Origin: Bacillus sp. FJAT-44742
Lineage (GTDB): Bacteria; Bacillota; Bacilli; Bacillales; Marinococcaceae
Direction: 5' to 3'
Length of the DNA stretch: 64,000 bases
Assembly (NCBI RefSeq): GCF_002797315.1
Contig: NZ_KZ454936.1
Location: forward strand, 3,333,946 to 3,397,945
The notes under the pieces were generated by a model. It saw only the letters and a list, made by a program, of their open reading frames with translations. It ran no database searches and was not told the origin of the DNA. Of the stretch, positions 20,187 to 30,250 are shown piece by piece; the stretch's first letter is position 1; every line of letters begins with the position of its first letter. The position numbers and the translations under genes are program-made.

Positions 20187-20852
20187 ATGATTGGTAAAAA
20201 AATTCGTTTTGGCCAGCCACCCTATTCCTTTCAAGTCCATATTGATGATGAGCAAGCGGTAGAACAGCTGACTCGAAGCTTAACCTCTCAATTAAAAGAG
20301 GTTCCGGCACACAGAGACATTGTGATCGTATGCATCGGCACAGACCGATCTACCGGTGACTCTCTTGGCCCTCTAGCGGGAACATTACTTTCCAAGAAAA
20401 GACGCCAGCGGCTTCATGTGTACGGCACATTGGCTGACCCGGTACACGCTCTTAACCTTGAGAGTGTGCTTGAACAAATAGCTGTCACCCACGATTCACC
20501 TTTTATTATAGCTGTGGATGCCTGCTTGGGCCGCATGAAAAATGTGGGGAAAATTAATGTTGCTGAAGGTCCAGTACATCCTGGTTCTGCTATGAAAAAG
20601 AAGCTCCCAGCTGTAGGTGACATGCACATTACCGCCATTGTAAATGTCAGCGGAATGATGGAATATTTTGTTCTGCAAAATACAAGGCTCCACACTGTAA
20701 TGTCCATGGCCGAACATATTGCCGAAAGTTTGCGTAAAACGGACCTGCGTCTCCGTGATCGCACTGTTGAACCAGCTCCCGCTCCCACAAAGACTACAAA
20801 GAGCTTCTTTCCTTCCCCGTCCCTGGAAGTACAGCCTATTAGAAAATCATAA
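20187..20852 (+). CDS. yyaC: YyaC sporulation protein (DUF1256, Gpr-like)
   Basis: This 221-residue protein has the family features: IVCIGTDRSTGDSLGPLAG (about 50-68), VHALNLE and a long stretch around IIAVDACLGRMKNVGKINV. YyaC is related to the germination protease fold and is made during sporulation, where it appears to act in developmental signalling. The C-terminal 30 residues (Pro/Thr-rich) are probably disordered. It is the only plus-strand gene in the left arm besides the IS. A ribosome site GGAGAG precedes the ATG at 20187. Confidence 0.9.
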   Translation: MIGKKIRFGQPPYSFQVHIDDEQAVEQLTRSLTSQLKEVPAHRDIVIVCIGTDRSTGDSLGPLAGTLLSKKRRQRLHVYGTLADPVHALNLESVLEQIAVTHDSPFIIAVDACLGRMKNVGKINVAEGPVHPGSAMKKKLPAVGDMHITAIVNVSGMMEYFVLQNTRLHTVMSMAEHIAESLRKTDLRLRDRTVEPAPAPTKTTKSFFPSPSLEVQPIRKS

Positions 20853-20885
20853 AAAAGATAAGAGACAGGAGCCAAAGATTCAAAG

Positions 20886-20921
20886 AAAACCCGAACCACT
20901 GTAATAAATGGTCCGGGTTTT
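20886..20921 (+). terminator. Terminator of yyaC
   Basis: AAAACCCGAACCA (20886-20898) pairs with TGGTCCGGGTTTT (20909-20921) with one mismatch, and the T-run follows. I see nothing else in the rest of the gap to 21111. Confidence 0.88.
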
Positions 20922-21111
20922 CACTCTTTAGCCATTCACTAAGACCCCGGGTGTCAGTAACACCCTTTGCTTTACTAGCACAAGGGCGATACCTGTGCAG
21001 GCTCCTTTCCCTTCCATTCACGATCCTTTTCCATTGTCCTGAACATACCCTCAGCCTCCTGTGATGGTGGTGAGCAGGATTTCTGTCTCTCCCTTTTTAC
21101 AGAGCCACTTT

Positions 21112-21828
21112 CTAAAAGAGAAGATCAACATAATAAACAACGGAGACTAACCCGCCTGTTACTAGAATGGCAGGAAGAAGGTTGGCAATCCTCATATCAA
21201 GAATCCCCGCAAGTTTTAAGCCAATGGCAAGAATCATAACTCCACCGGTGGCAGTCATTTCTACAATAAACATGTCCAACAGCTCACTGGGCAGCAGACG
21301 ATCAATTTGTCCGGCAAGCAGAGCAATGCTTCCTTGATAAAGGACAACCGGGACAAATGAAAAGATTACTCCAATGCCTAAAGTGGTGGTAAATAACAAA
21401 GCTGAAAAGCCGTCTAAGAGAGCTTTTGTATACAATACGCTGTGGTCGTTTCTTAAGCCGCTGTCGAGAGCTCCTAATACAGCCATGGCTCCTACTACAT
21501 AGATAAGGGTTGTGGTAACAAAGGCCTTTGCGATTTGTCCTTCTCCGTCTTTTGCACCGGTCTTTCGCTCCAGCCATTGTCCCAGATGGTTGAGGTGATC
21601 CTCTATCTGCAGCCTTTCTCCAATCCAGCCTCCGATCACCAGGCTTCCAATTACAATTAAAAACTGTTCGCTTTGCATCCCCATTTGAATTCCCAATACC
21701 ATCACTGCCAAGGCGATGGCCTGCATGATCGTTGTTTTCACTCGTTCAGGAATCCGTTTAAAACCCAGTCCCAGTAAAGAGCCAATAATAATAGCTAATC
21801 CATTTACAATAGTACCTAGTAGAATCAT
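21112..21828 (-). CDS. DUF554 membrane protein
   Basis: This 238-residue hydrophobic protein has about seven membrane segments and glycine-rich helices (GTIVNGLAIIIGSLLGLGFK at the start, then IGSLVIGGWIGE). These features are typical of DUF554, a family of possible transporters with unknown substrate. It is 33 bases downstream of the aminotransferase gene on the same strand, so the two are likely co-transcribed. No function can be assigned from sequence. Confidence 0.82.
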   Translation of the reverse strand: MILLGTIVNGLAIIIGSLLGLGFKRIPERVKTTIMQAIALAVMVLGIQMGMQSEQFLIVIGSLVIGGWIGERLQIEDHLNHLGQWLERKTGAKDGEGQIAKAFVTTTLIYVVGAMAVLGALDSGLRNDHSVLYTKALLDGFSALLFTTTLGIGVIFSFVPVVLYQGSIALLAGQIDRLLPSELLDMFIVEMTATGGVMILAIGLKLAGILDMRIANLLPAILVTGGLVSVVYYVDLLF

Positions 21829-21861
21829 TTCATTAACTCCTAATAAAGATGCACAATCTGG

Positions 21862-23016
21862 TTACAGTAAAAATCCATCCCTTATTTCTTCTAATGCAAT
21901 AAGTAATTCCTCTGCTTCTTTTTTTGTATTATAAGGACCAAAGCTGACCCGAATTAAACCGCAGTCTGAAGTTTCCAGCTGCTGGTGAAGGAGAGGACTG
22001 CAGTGAACACCGCCACGTACAGCAATGTTGTAATGAGAATCGAGCACAGCTGCAATTTCCTGAGAATCAACTCCATCAAGGAGAAAAGAAAGCACCCCAA
22101 GCCGTTCCTTCCCTAGCTCCGGTCCAAATGCTTTGTATTCGGGCATTTTTTTCAGGTCCTGTAATACAAACTCTGCCAAGGATTTCTCATGCTCATAGAT
22201 TGCTTTTTCTCCCAGCCTCTCAACTTCCTTTAACCCTCCATACCACCCGGCAATACCCGGTGTATTTAAAGTGCCTCCCTCATAAGTAAAAGGCAGCTTA
22301 TCAGGCATGTCCTCCTCTGATGAAAATAATCCTGTTCCGCCGTGAATCAGCGGATCAATTTGTACTTTTTTACTGAGTAACAGGGCTCCTACCCCCTGCG
22401 GGCCAAGCAGCCCTTTGTGAGCAGGGATCGCCGCTAAATCAATGGAAAGCTTATTCATTGAAAGAGGAATAACTCCGGCTGTTTGAGAAGCATCCACTAT
22501 CCATGTTAGGTTTTTTTCTTTGACCAGCATATCTATGTTACTCAAATCCACTATTGTTCCAGTCACATTTGACCCATGGGTCGTTACAATAGCTTTTGTA
22601 TTCTCCGTTATGCTGTTCTCCAGGGCAGAAATAGAAATCTTTCCATTTAAATCAGCTTCAATGTAAGTAATCTTTACTCCATACTCTCTTTTTAAAAACT
22701 CAAGGGGCCTTCGAACAGCATTGTGTTCAAAAGCTGTACTGATTACATGATCTCCATGCTCCCAGTTCAGCCCTTTTATGGCCATATTTAAAGACATGGT
22801 AGCTCCCTGAGTGAAAATAACATATTCAGCCGAAGGGGCCTCAAACATACGAGCCAGCAGCTTCCTCGTATCTGAAATTTTTTCTGCAGCTTTCCGAGAC
22901 AACTCGTGACCACTTCTGCCTGGATTGGCTCCGTAATCCATTACAGCTGAAGCCATTTCTTTCGCTACCATCTCAGGTTTTGGGTAGGAAGAAGCGGCAT
23001 GGTCTAAATAAATCAT
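21862..23016 (-). CDS. Class-V aminotransferase, cysteine-desulfurase-like
   Basis: This 384-residue PLP enzyme begins MIYLDHAASSYPKPE. It has the cofactor His in STAFEHNAVRRP, Asp in IVDASQTAGV, Schiff-base Lys in PAHKGLLGPQG and a Cys in RGGVHCSP near residue 340. This pattern fits the EF2568-type branch of the cysteine desulfurase family, close to CsdA/SufS. It probably removes sulfur or selenium from cysteine-like substrates, but no iron-sulfur scaffold gene is adjacent, so the pathway is open. The neighbour is a DUF554 protein. B. subtilis lacks this gene here. Confidence 0.85.
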   Translation of the reverse strand: MIYLDHAASSYPKPEMVAKEMASAVMDYGANPGRSGHELSRKAAEKISDTRKLLARMFEAPSAEYVIFTQGATMSLNMAIKGLNWEHGDHVISTAFEHNAVRRPLEFLKREYGVKITYIEADLNGKISISALENSITENTKAIVTTHGSNVTGTIVDLSNIDMLVKEKNLTWIVDASQTAGVIPLSMNKLSIDLAAIPAHKGLLGPQGVGALLLSKKVQIDPLIHGGTGLFSSEEDMPDKLPFTYEGGTLNTPGIAGWYGGLKEVERLGEKAIYEHEKSLAEFVLQDLKKMPEYKAFGPELGKERLGVLSFLLDGVDSQEIAAVLDSHYNIAVRGGVHCSPLLHQQLETSDCGLIRVSFGPYNTKKEAEELLIALEEIRDGFLL

Positions 23017-23084
23017 AAATATTTCCTCCTCATTCTTTGGCGATGCCGGAGATGGCTCTCCTGTAAACAGTTTTCTACAAAGAA

Positions 23085-23107
23085 GAAGCCATCATGCTGA
23101 TGGCTTC
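23085..23107 (-). terminator. Terminator after spo0J
   Basis: GAAGCCATCA pairs with TGATGGCTTC (10-bp stem, 3-base loop), followed on the minus strand by TTCTTTG. The T-run is broken, so it may be partial. Confidence 0.6.
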
Positions 23108-23127
23108 GAGACCGTAAAGGCTTTTTA

Positions 23128-23982
23128 TTAAGCTTCCTCACTCTCCATTAATTGAAGAATCCTTTCAAGGTCATCTTCAGAGAAAAATTCAATTTCAATT
23201 TTCCCCCTTTTTTTACCTTTTTTAATCGAAACCGAGGTGCCAAAATAAGTACGAAGTTCCTCTTCCTTTGCTTTAATAAAGACCGAGGGCTTCCCTTCAT
23301 TCTTTTTCTTCGTTCCACGTGAAACATCTTCATTGATTCGCTGTACAAGCTCCTCTGTCTGCCGGACGCTTAACTTGTCCTTTAATACTTTTTCCGCTGC
23401 TTTTGTTATCTCTTTTTCTTCCTTGAGACCAAGCAGAGTCCGTCCGTGCCCCATGGATAGTTCTTTCTCTCCTATCATTTGCTGAACCTTAGCCGGGAGC
23501 TGGAGAAGACGAAGATGATTTGCAATATGAGGCCTGCTTTTGCCCAGACGCTTGGAAAGCTGTTCTTGAGTCACCTCTAGGTAATTCATTAGCTTTTCAT
23601 AAGCGTATGCCTCTTCAAGAGGGTTTAAATTTTCCCGCTGTAAATTTTCAATAAGAGCGATTTCCATCATTTTTTCATCTGATAGGTCCTTAACGATAGC
23701 AGGCACTCTATCCAGCTTGGCTGCTTGTGCCGCCCGAAATCGTCTTTCACCTACGACAATTTCGTACCCTTTAATGCTCTTTCTGACAATCAAAGGCTGA
23801 AGAATCCCGTTTCTTTCAATTGAAATTCTTAGCTCTTCAATTGCCTCCTTAGAAAAAACTTTCCTAGGCTGATAAGGATTTGGGCGCAAATCCTTTACTC
23901 TTACTTCTTGAACTCCATCTTCCTGACTAGTGAGTTCTTCTGGAAAAAATGCACTCAATCCTTTTCCAAGCCCTTTACCCAA
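23128..23982 (-). CDS. spo0J: ParB-family partition protein Spo0J
   Basis: This 284-residue CTP-dependent clamp binds parS and spreads along DNA, loading condensin at the origin. With Soj it controls DnaA activity. It has the N-terminal NPYQPRKVF region, the CTP-binding GERRFRAAQ motif (about 77-85), helix-turn-helix (LSKRLGKSRPHIANHLRLLQL, about 140-160) and a C-terminal dimer domain. The ATG at 23982 overlaps the soj stop by eight bases, so the pair is coupled. A parS lies inside the gene. Confidence 0.97.
   Translation of the reverse strand: MGKGLGKGLSAFFPEELTSQEDGVQEVRVKDLRPNPYQPRKVFSKEAIEELRISIERNGILQPLIVRKSIKGYEIVVGERRFRAAQAAKLDRVPAIVKDLSDEKMMEIALIENLQRENLNPLEEAYAYEKLMNYLEVTQEQLSKRLGKSRPHIANHLRLLQLPAKVQQMIGEKELSMGHGRTLLGLKEEKEITKAAEKVLKDKLSVRQTEELVQRINEDVSRGTKKKNEGKPSVFIKAKEEELRTYFGTSVSIKKGKKRGKIEIEFFSEDDLERILQLMESEEA
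23321..23336. promoter_or_regulatory. parS partition site inside spo0J
   Basis: The plus strand reads CGTTCCACGTGAAACA, 15 of 16 with the TGTTCCACGTGAAACA form of the Bacillus parS. A parS within spo0J is conserved in B. subtilis. I found no second clear copy in the window. Confidence 0.9.
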
Positions 23983-24736
23983 CGGAAACCACTTCCTTTG
24001 CTAATTCTAAATACACTTCCGCCCCTCTGGATTTCGCATCATAGATGATAATGGGCTTTCCATGGCTGGGTGCTTCCCCCAGCCTGACGTTACGAGGAAC
24101 AATGGCTTGGAATACTTTTTCCCTGAAATACTTCTTTACTTCTTCGATGACTTGCAGGCCCAAGTTTGTCCTGGCATCAAGCATAGTAAGTAAAACCCCT
24201 TGAATCATTAAATCTGTGTTTAAATGTTTTTGAACAAGCCTTATCGTGTTTAATAACTGGCTTAAGCCTTCTAACGCATAATACTCACATTGAACGGGGA
24301 TCAGAACTGAATCCGAGGCTGTTAAGGCATTTAAGGTTAACAACCCTAAAGATGGGGGACAGTCTATAATCATGTAATCATACTCACTCTGCACGTCAGA
24401 AAGAGCCTTTTTTAAGCGGATTTCTCTTGAGATTGTCGGTACTAGCTCAATCTCTGCTCCTGATAATTGAATCGTTGCAGGAACGACGTCAAGGTTTTCA
24501 ACTGAAGAAGGACGAATCACATCTCTAATATCCATGTCTTCCACCAGTAGATTATATACACACTCGTCTACATCGCCTTTACCTATGCCAGCCCCGCTTG
24601 TTGCATTTCCTTGTGGATCTATATCTATGAGAAGAACTTTTTTTCCTATGTAAGCTAGACAGGCACTTAAGTTCACAGCAGTCGTGGTTTTCCCCACTCC
24701 GCCTTTCTGGTTAGCAACCGAAATTACCTTTGCCAC
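23975..24736 (-). CDS. soj: ParA-family ATPase Soj
   Basis: This 253-residue ParA protein has a deviant Walker A KGGVGKTTT (residues 11-19), DIDPQGNATSG and DCPPSLG. As a monomer it inhibits and as an ATP-bound dimer it activates DnaA, under control of Spo0J. It also supports origin segregation. The start is an ATG at 24736. It is upstream of and coupled to spo0J, and a Noc site lies between it and noc. Confidence 0.97.
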   Translation of the reverse strand: MAKVISVANQKGGVGKTTTAVNLSACLAYIGKKVLLIDIDPQGNATSGAGIGKGDVDECVYNLLVEDMDIRDVIRPSSVENLDVVPATIQLSGAEIELVPTISREIRLKKALSDVQSEYDYMIIDCPPSLGLLTLNALTASDSVLIPVQCEYYALEGLSQLLNTIRLVQKHLNTDLMIQGVLLTMLDARTNLGLQVIEEVKKYFREKVFQAIVPRNVRLGEAPSHGKPIIIYDAKSRGAEVYLELAKEVVSVG

Positions 24737-24812
24737 AGGCTCACCAACTTTCTCTCCCCTGACTTCTTTCTATCAAAAACAACATTGAAAAATACTGGTT
24801 TTATTTTATCAT

Positions 24813-24826
24813 GTTTCCCGGGAAAT
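24813..24826. promoter_or_regulatory. Noc-binding site (near consensus) between noc and soj
   Basis: GTTTCCCGGGAAAT matches the Noc consensus at 13 of 14 positions. It lies about 75 bases upstream of the soj start. Confidence 0.75.
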
Positions 24827-24881
24827 TTTGTTTTCATTTTCGTGTCATTCTCTCTGGGAACAGTCTTCAAAGCTTCCCAGA

Positions 24882-24912
24882 AAAAAATCTACCATGTCTC
24901 CATGATAGATTA
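24882..24912 (-). terminator. Terminator of noc
   Basis: AATCTA-C-CATG pairs with CATG-A-TAGATT around TCTC (24887-24912, one mismatch). A T-run follows on the minus strand. It overlaps the noc stop codon. Confidence 0.85.
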
Positions 24913-25767
24913 TTTTTTAGGAATACGAATGGTGAATTGGTAGAAGTCTTCATTTTCCTCTTCATCTGTATCTATGTGTAAGCCGCTTTTTTCTACCATG
25001 TCGACAGATTGACGGATCGTATTCATAGCCACTCTCATATCTTTAGGGTAATGCTTTCGTTTGGCCTTTTTCTTTGGTACTTCCTCCAGCATCTTTTTGA
25101 TACGTTCTTCCGTCTGCTTTACATTCAGTTCTTTTTCTAAGATTTCTGAAAGAAGCTTTGATTGTTTTTCTTCATCTTTTAAAGCAAGGAGGGCTCTTGC
25201 ATGCCGTTCAGTAATGAGTCTATTCATTAATGCATCTTGAACAGACTCAGGAAGGTGAAGCAGACGAAGCTTATTCGCAACAGTTGATTGGCCTTTTCCT
25301 AAACGCTGGGCAAGACTTTCCTGAGTTAAATTATGGATTTGTAAGAGCTTATCATAAGCCAAGGCTTCCTCAATCGCTGTCAGGCCTTCTCTTTGAAGAT
25401 TCTCAATTAACGCTAATGAGGCCGTTTGAGCATCATTATAATCCTTAATTAAAGCCGGGATTTCCTCCCAGCCTAAGCTTTTAACAGCCCGGAGACGGCG
25501 TTCACCTGCAATGAGTTCAAAGCGGCCATTTCTCACCCTTACAACGATCGGCTGTAAGACTCCGTGAGTCCGGATGGTCTGAGCCAATTCTTTTATTTTT
25601 TCATCCTGGAATACAGTCCGGGGTTGATAAGGGTTAGGTATAATGTCCTCTACTGGAAGATTTTTCACTTCTTCCTGCTGGATCTCTTCCAAGCTTTCTA
25701 TTTCATTTTCTTCTTTGCCTTCATGCTGATCGCCGAGGCCAAACAACCGTTGAAGCGATTGCTTCAT
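24910..25767 (-). CDS. noc: Nucleoid occlusion protein Noc
   Basis: This 285-residue ParB paralogue binds ATTTCCCGGGAAAT sites and, by membrane contact, prevents division over the nucleoid. The start [12 protein letters not shown] is the amphipathic membrane-targeting helix of Noc. Then come NPYQPRTVF, the [11 protein letters not shown] motif and a helix-turn-helix with the Noc-type [20 protein letters not shown] (about 145-165). These features separate it from Spo0J. It lies between soj and rsmG, the standard place. Confidence 0.96.
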   Translation of the reverse strand: MKQSLQRLFGLGDQHEGKEENEIESLEEIQQEEVKNLPVEDIIPNPYQPRTVFQDEKIKELAQTIRTHGVLQPIVVRVRNGRFELIAGERRLRAVKSLGWEEIPALIKDYNDAQTASLALIENLQREGLTAIEEALAYDKLLQIHNLTQESLAQRLGKGQSTVANKLRLLHLPESVQDALMNRLITERHARALLALKDEEKQSKLLSEILEKELNVKQTEERIKKMLEEVPKKKAKRKHYPKDMRVAMNTIRQSVDMVEKSGLHIDTDEEENEDFYQFTIRIPKK

Positions 25768-25958
25768 TGCCTGACACCACCTTATTGGAGCTACAATCTA
25801 TTTACTTTCTTCAAAAAAAGAGAGAATCCTTCCTTGCTGAAACATATTTTTAAAAGAATGCTGACACTTTATTCAGAATGATAGTTTTGCGTAAGCAGAA
25901 AACGGGAATAATATGCGTCAATTGTATCATGAACAGGGACTTTGTCCAGAGGAACAAA

Positions 25959-26675
25959 TTATACTATCGGCTGCCTTGAAGGTGTTCCAGGCTTTCTAGG
26001 ATAGGCTTTAGGCGTTTCTTTAACTTTTTCGACTTTTAAAATAGAACGCTCACTTTCTTCTCCTGGAAGCTTTAATGAGTAAGCCTCGCCCCACTTCCCT
26101 CCCAGCTGGGAAATTGCTTTTCCTGCCTCTTCTTTTTCTTCCAGCCCGCTTGCACCCTTCATCGCAAGAAAAGCGCCATTTTTTTGCACAAATGGCAGGC
26201 ACAATTCTGTAAGGACCGGCATTCGGGCTACTGCTCTAGCCAAAGCCACATCAAACTGCTCCCGAAGTTCTTTTTTTCTTGCAAGCTCCTCCGCTCTGCC
26301 ATGCATGAAATGGACCTTATCTAGGCCAATTTGTTCAGCAACGTGTTCTAAAAACGTAATTCTCTTTTTTAAAGAATCTACGATCACCACTTCAAGATGG
26401 GGGTAAGCAATTTTTAACGGAAGGCTCGGAAAACCAGCACCAGCACCAATATCTATCACTTTCTTCACTTTCGTGAAATCATGAAAAAAAGCGACCGTTA
26501 ATGAGTCATAAAAATGCTTTTCATACACTTCATCTTCTTCGGTAATGCCTGTTAAATTCATTTTTTTGTTCCATTCCACAAGGAGATGAAAGTACTCATC
26601 AAACTGCTTTTGCTGATGTTGTGATAAAGAGAGGCCTTCTTTTTCAAGCCACGTTGTAAAAAATTGTCTACTCAT
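25959..26675 (-). CDS. rsmG: 16S rRNA m7G527 methyltransferase
   Basis: This 238-residue SAM-dependent enzyme methylates G527 (E. coli numbering) in the 530 loop of 16S rRNA. It has the family motif VIDIGAGAGFPSLPLKI at about residues 70-86, and ALARAVARMPVL later. I chose the ATG at 26675, where GGTGGAG lies at proper distance and the protein starts MSRQFFTTW. The frame's earlier ATG would add 17 unlikely residues. It follows mnmG (gidA), hence the old name gidB. Confidence 0.95.
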   Translation of the reverse strand: MSRQFFTTWLEKEGLSLSQHQQKQFDEYFHLLVEWNKKMNLTGITEEDEVYEKHFYDSLTVAFFHDFTKVKKVIDIGAGAGFPSLPLKIAYPHLEVVIVDSLKKRITFLEHVAEQIGLDKVHFMHGRAEELARKKELREQFDVALARAVARMPVLTELCLPFVQKNGAFLAMKGASGLEEKEEAGKAISQLGGKWGEAYSLKLPGEESERSILKVEKVKETPKAYPRKPGTPSRQPIV

Positions 26676-26755
26676 GTCTCTGCTCCACCTTTTCTGTAGG
26701 TACTTATGTAAATGACAGGCCCCCATCTATTACAGAGGGAGCCTGTTTACCTTCA

Positions 26756-28645
26756 TTAAGCTTCTTTTACTCTTGCCAGCTTTCCTTGCTCTAAATACAC
26801 TAACAAAATCGAAATGTCAGAAGGATTCACCCCAGCTACTCTGGAAGCCTGCCCAACTGATAAGGGCCTTACTTCACTCAGCTTTTGTCTGGCTTCTGTG
26901 GCAAGCCCTGAAATCGCTGAGTAATCGAGGTTTTCTGGTATCTTTTTCTCTTCCATTTTCTTCATCTTTTCTATTTGTTCAAGCTGTTTTGCAATGTAGC
27001 CTTCATATTTTATTTGGATTTCCACCTGCTCGGCAACATCCGGTGTCAACGCAGCTTCGGCAGGAGAAAATTGAGCAACATCCTGGTATCCAAGCTCTGG
27101 ACGCTTGAGTAAATGAGAAGCAGAAACGGCTTCTTTCATAGGCGTTCCTTCTTTTTCTTCAAGCATGCGCTGGACGTCTTTCGTCGGCTTAATAATCACT
27201 TTTTCTAACCGAGCCTTTTCAGCAGCAATTTGTTCCTTTTTCCGTGTAAACCTTTCAAAGCGTTCTTCCGAAATCAGGCCAATATCGCGACCGGTTTCGG
27301 TAAGGCGCAGATCCGCATTGTCATGGCGCAGAATAAGTCGATATTCGGCTCTCGAAGTTAATAAACGGTACGGTTCATTTGTTCCTTTTGTCACAAGATC
27401 ATCAATTAATACTCCGATATAAGCATCGGAACGATCAAGGATGAGTCCGTCTTTTCCTTGGGATTTTCTCGCAGCGTTAATGCCTGCCATCAACCCTTGT
27501 CCTGCAGCTTCCTCATATCCTGAGGTTCCATTGATCTGTCCTGCCGTAAACAGGCCTTCAATACGCTTTGTCTCCAGTGTCGGCCAAAGCTGTGTGGGAA
27601 CAATTGCATCATATTCAATAGCATAGCCAGGTCTCATCATCCGGACGTTTTCAAGTCCTGGTATGGTTTTCAGCATCTTAAACTGAACGTCTTCCGGAAG
27701 GCTTGTAGATAATCCTTGTACATACACTTCCGTCGTATTACGGCCTTCTGGCTCTAAAAAGATCTGGTGTCTCGGTTTATCGTTAAAGCGGACAATCTTG
27801 TCTTCAATGGATGGACAATACCTTGGTCCTGTACCTTCAATCATTCCTGAGTACATAGGAGAACGGCCCAGGTTGTCATTAATCATTTGATGAGTTTCTT
27901 CACCTGTATACGTGAGCCAGCATGGAAGCTGATCGGTAATATACTTTGTTGTTTCATAGGAAAAAGCCCGTGGCTCTTCATCGCCTGGCTGAATCTCGGT
28001 CTTATCATAGTCTATGGTATTTCCGTTGACTCTCGGCGGAGTCCCGGTCTTAAAACGAACCATGTCGAAACCTAAATCCTTTAAGTTATGAGAAAGGTTA
28101 ACCGATGGCTGCATGTTATTTGGACCGCTCTCATACGAGAGTTCCCCAAGAATGATCTTCCCGCGTAAATACGTGCCTGTAGTCACAACGACTGATGTAC
28201 CGTAGTAAGCAGCACCCGTATTAGTGATTACGCCTTTACAAACACCGTCTTCTACAATTAATTCTTCCACCATGCCTTGACGAAGGATTAAATTCTCTTC
28301 TTCCTCCATCGTTTTTTTCATTTCATGCTGGTACAAAAATTTGTCAGCTTGAGCCCGAAGTGCACGCACCGCTGGACCTTTTCTTGTATTAAGCATTCTC
28401 ATTTGAATATGGGTTTTGTCAATGTTTCGTGCCATTTCCCCGCCCAAGGCATCAATTTCCCTGACTACAATTCCTTTAGCCGGACCGCCTACAGAAGGGT
28501 TACATGGCATAAACGCAACAGAATCCAAGTTTAAAGTGAGTACGAGAGTGTTCGCTCCCATACGGGCAGCAGCAAGCCCGGCTTCAACGCCGGCATGCCC
28601 CGCTCCGATGACGATGACGTCATAATTACCGCCTTGGTATTGCAT
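26756..28645 (-). CDS. mnmG: tRNA uridine-34 modification FAD protein MnmG
   Basis: With MnmE, this FAD enzyme adds carboxymethylaminomethyl to wobble uridine of tRNAs. The 629-residue protein has the dinucleotide-binding [12 protein letters not shown] (residues 14-25), GTPPRVNG, the [21 protein letters not shown] region and a C-terminal helical MnmE-binding domain. I chose the ATG at 28645 after AAGGAGGATGCAGC. The longer frame start at 28684 covers that ribosome site. It lies 42 bases after mnmE and is probably co-transcribed with it. Confidence 0.96.
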   Translation of the reverse strand: MQYQGGNYDVIVIGAGHAGVEAGLAAARMGANTLVLTLNLDSVAFMPCNPSVGGPAKGIVVREIDALGGEMARNIDKTHIQMRMLNTRKGPAVRALRAQADKFLYQHEMKKTMEEEENLILRQGMVEELIVEDGVCKGVITNTGAAYYGTSVVVTTGTYLRGKIILGELSYESGPNNMQPSVNLSHNLKDLGFDMVRFKTGTPPRVNGNTIDYDKTEIQPGDEEPRAFSYETTKYITDQLPCWLTYTGEETHQMINDNLGRSPMYSGMIEGTGPRYCPSIEDKIVRFNDKPRHQIFLEPEGRNTTEVYVQGLSTSLPEDVQFKMLKTIPGLENVRMMRPGYAIEYDAIVPTQLWPTLETKRIEGLFTAGQINGTSGYEEAAGQGLMAGINAARKSQGKDGLILDRSDAYIGVLIDDLVTKGTNEPYRLLTSRAEYRLILRHDNADLRLTETGRDIGLISEERFERFTRKKEQIAAEKARLEKVIIKPTKDVQRMLEEKEGTPMKEAVSASHLLKRPELGYQDVAQFSPAEAALTPDVAEQVEIQIKYEGYIAKQLEQIEKMKKMEEKKIPENLDYSAISGLATEARQKLSEVRPLSVGQASRVAGVNPSDISILLVYLEQGKLARVKEA

Positions 28646-28687
28646 GCTGCATCCTCCTTTTTCTTTTATATTCTTTTCATTCATACT

Positions 28688-30064
28688 TTATTTTCCTAAA
28701 CAGAACTGAGAAAACAGCTGATCGATCAAGCTTTCATGAACATTATCGCCAATAACTTCACCGAGAAGCTCCCAGGCCCGGGTAATATCAATTTGAACCA
28801 TATCCACTGGAAGCATCATATCTGCTCCTTCCAGTGCTTCTTCAATAGCTCCTTTAGCCTGCTTTAACAGGGCAATATGGCGAGCGTTAGACACGTAGCT
28901 TAAATCGGCCCCTTCCACACCTTCATCAAAAAAGAGATGGGCAATCGCTTGTTCAAGCTCGTCAATGCCTTCTTCTTTCAATAAGGAAGTACTGATCACA
29001 GGCCGCTCTCCTGCTAAGCTGCTTACCCTGTCTGTATCTATTTTGATCTCCAGGTCTGTCTTATTTAAAACAACTACAGCATTCATATCCTGTATCGCTT
29101 CAAAGAGAGCCTCATCTTCTTTAGATAATTCTTCAGCCGCATTTAACACAAAGAGGATGAGTTCAGCGTCAGCTAACGCTTTTCTTGAGCGTTCTACACC
29201 GATTTTCTCCACGATGTCCTCTGTTTCTCTGATTCCAGCTGTATCAATTAAACGAAGGGGAACCCCGCGAACATTCACATACTCTTCAAGCACATCTCTT
29301 GTAGTGCCGGGGATGTCTGTCACAATCGCTTTGTTTTCATGGACAAGGCTGTTCATAAGAGATGATTTTCCCACATTAGGGCGCCCTATGATGGCAGTTG
29401 CCAATCCCTCTCTTAGTATTTTCCCTTGTTTTGCCGTCATCAGAAGCTGCTCGATTTCCTGTCGAACCTCTTCTCCTTTTTCTTTCAATAACTCAAGTGT
29501 CACGGTTTCTGCATCATATTCAGGGTAATCAATATTTACTTCGACATGAGCGACCGTTTCCAGCAGCTTTTGTCTTAAGCGGCGCACTTGAGAAGAAAGC
29601 CGACCTTCGACTTGTTTTAAAGCCACATTCATTGCCCGGTCAGTTTTCGCGCGAATTAAATCAATAACCCCTTCTGCCTGGGAAAGGTCAATTCGGCCAT
29701 TCAAAAAGGCTCTTTTGGTAAACTCACCAGGTTCAGCAAGCCTTGCTCCCTGGCTGAGAACCAGGTCAAGAACCCGGTTAACTGATACAATTCCCCCGTG
29801 GCAGTTAATCTCTATGATATCTTCTTTTGTAAACGTACGAGGAGCCCTCAGTACAGAGACCATCACTTCTTCTATTATTTCACTTGTAGACGGCTCTATC
29901 AAATGGCCGTAGTGAATTGTATGAGTCTCAGCCTTTGCCAGAGGTGTTTTTCCTTTAAAAATATTGTCGGCAATCGTGACTGCCGCATCTCCACTAATCC
30001 GCACAATCGCTATTGCCCCTTCCCCCGAAGGAGTGGAAATGGCGGTAATCGTATCAAATTCCAA
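28688..30064 (-). CDS. mnmE: tRNA modification GTPase MnmE
   Basis: This 458-residue partner of MnmG has an N-terminal tetrahydrofolate-binding domain ([20 protein letters not shown]) and a helical domain. An inserted G domain (about 215-375) carries [27 protein letters not shown] and NKTD, and the protein ends in the conserved FCLGK Cys motif. The TTG at 30064 has GGGAGG at good distance and gives the length of the B. subtilis protein. A GTG three codons earlier overlaps the ribosome site. Confidence 0.96.
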   Translation of the reverse strand: MEFDTITAISTPSGEGAIAIVRISGDAAVTIADNIFKGKTPLAKAETHTIHYGHLIEPSTSEIIEEVMVSVLRAPRTFTKEDIIEINCHGGIVSVNRVLDLVLSQGARLAEPGEFTKRAFLNGRIDLSQAEGVIDLIRAKTDRAMNVALKQVEGRLSSQVRRLRQKLLETVAHVEVNIDYPEYDAETVTLELLKEKGEEVRQEIEQLLMTAKQGKILREGLATAIIGRPNVGKSSLMNSLVHENKAIVTDIPGTTRDVLEEYVNVRGVPLRLIDTAGIRETEDIVEKIGVERSRKALADAELILFVLNAAEELSKEDEALFEAIQDMNAVVVLNKTDLEIKIDTDRVSSLAGERPVISTSLLKEEGIDELEQAIAHLFFDEGVEGADLSYVSNARHIALLKQAKGAIEEALEGADMMLPVDMVQIDITRAWELLGEVIGDNVHESLIDQLFSQFCLGK

Positions 30065-30169
30065 GAAACACACCTCCCTGTTTTCTTCTATATAAATTAA
30101 AGTAATTATCTATGGTATAGCCAAAAAGGTCTTAATAAATGATAAGAAGCTTTTTCTTTCAGAAAAGGT

Positions 30170-30250
30170 TGTGGATATATTCCTTTCCTGACAAAATAGA
30201 ATATCACAAAAAACGAGGGATATAAAGAATATTTATCCACAAGTGGATAA
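30170..30250. other. DnaA-box group between mnmE and jag
   Basis: A perfect TTATCCACA at 30233-30241 is followed directly by AGTGGATAA (30242-30250, one mismatch, opposite strand). TGTGGATAT at 30170-30178 has one mismatch. This is about 3.9 kb left of dnaA, in a 640-base gap with no gene. Confidence 0.65.

Noticed and set aside
20414..20899. 161-codon minus-strand frame opposite yyaC
   Set aside because: It is antisense to a gene with clear family motifs and lacks a start signal.
24853..24881. TCTGGGAA/TTCCCAGA inverted repeat between soj and noc as a terminator
   Set aside because: The run after it on the plus strand is A, not T, and it is not positioned after a gene on either strand; the true noc terminator is adjacent.
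28965..29528. 187-codon plus-strand frame opposite mnmE
   Set aside because: Serine-rich composition and no ribosome site; mnmE on the other strand is complete with all G motifs.
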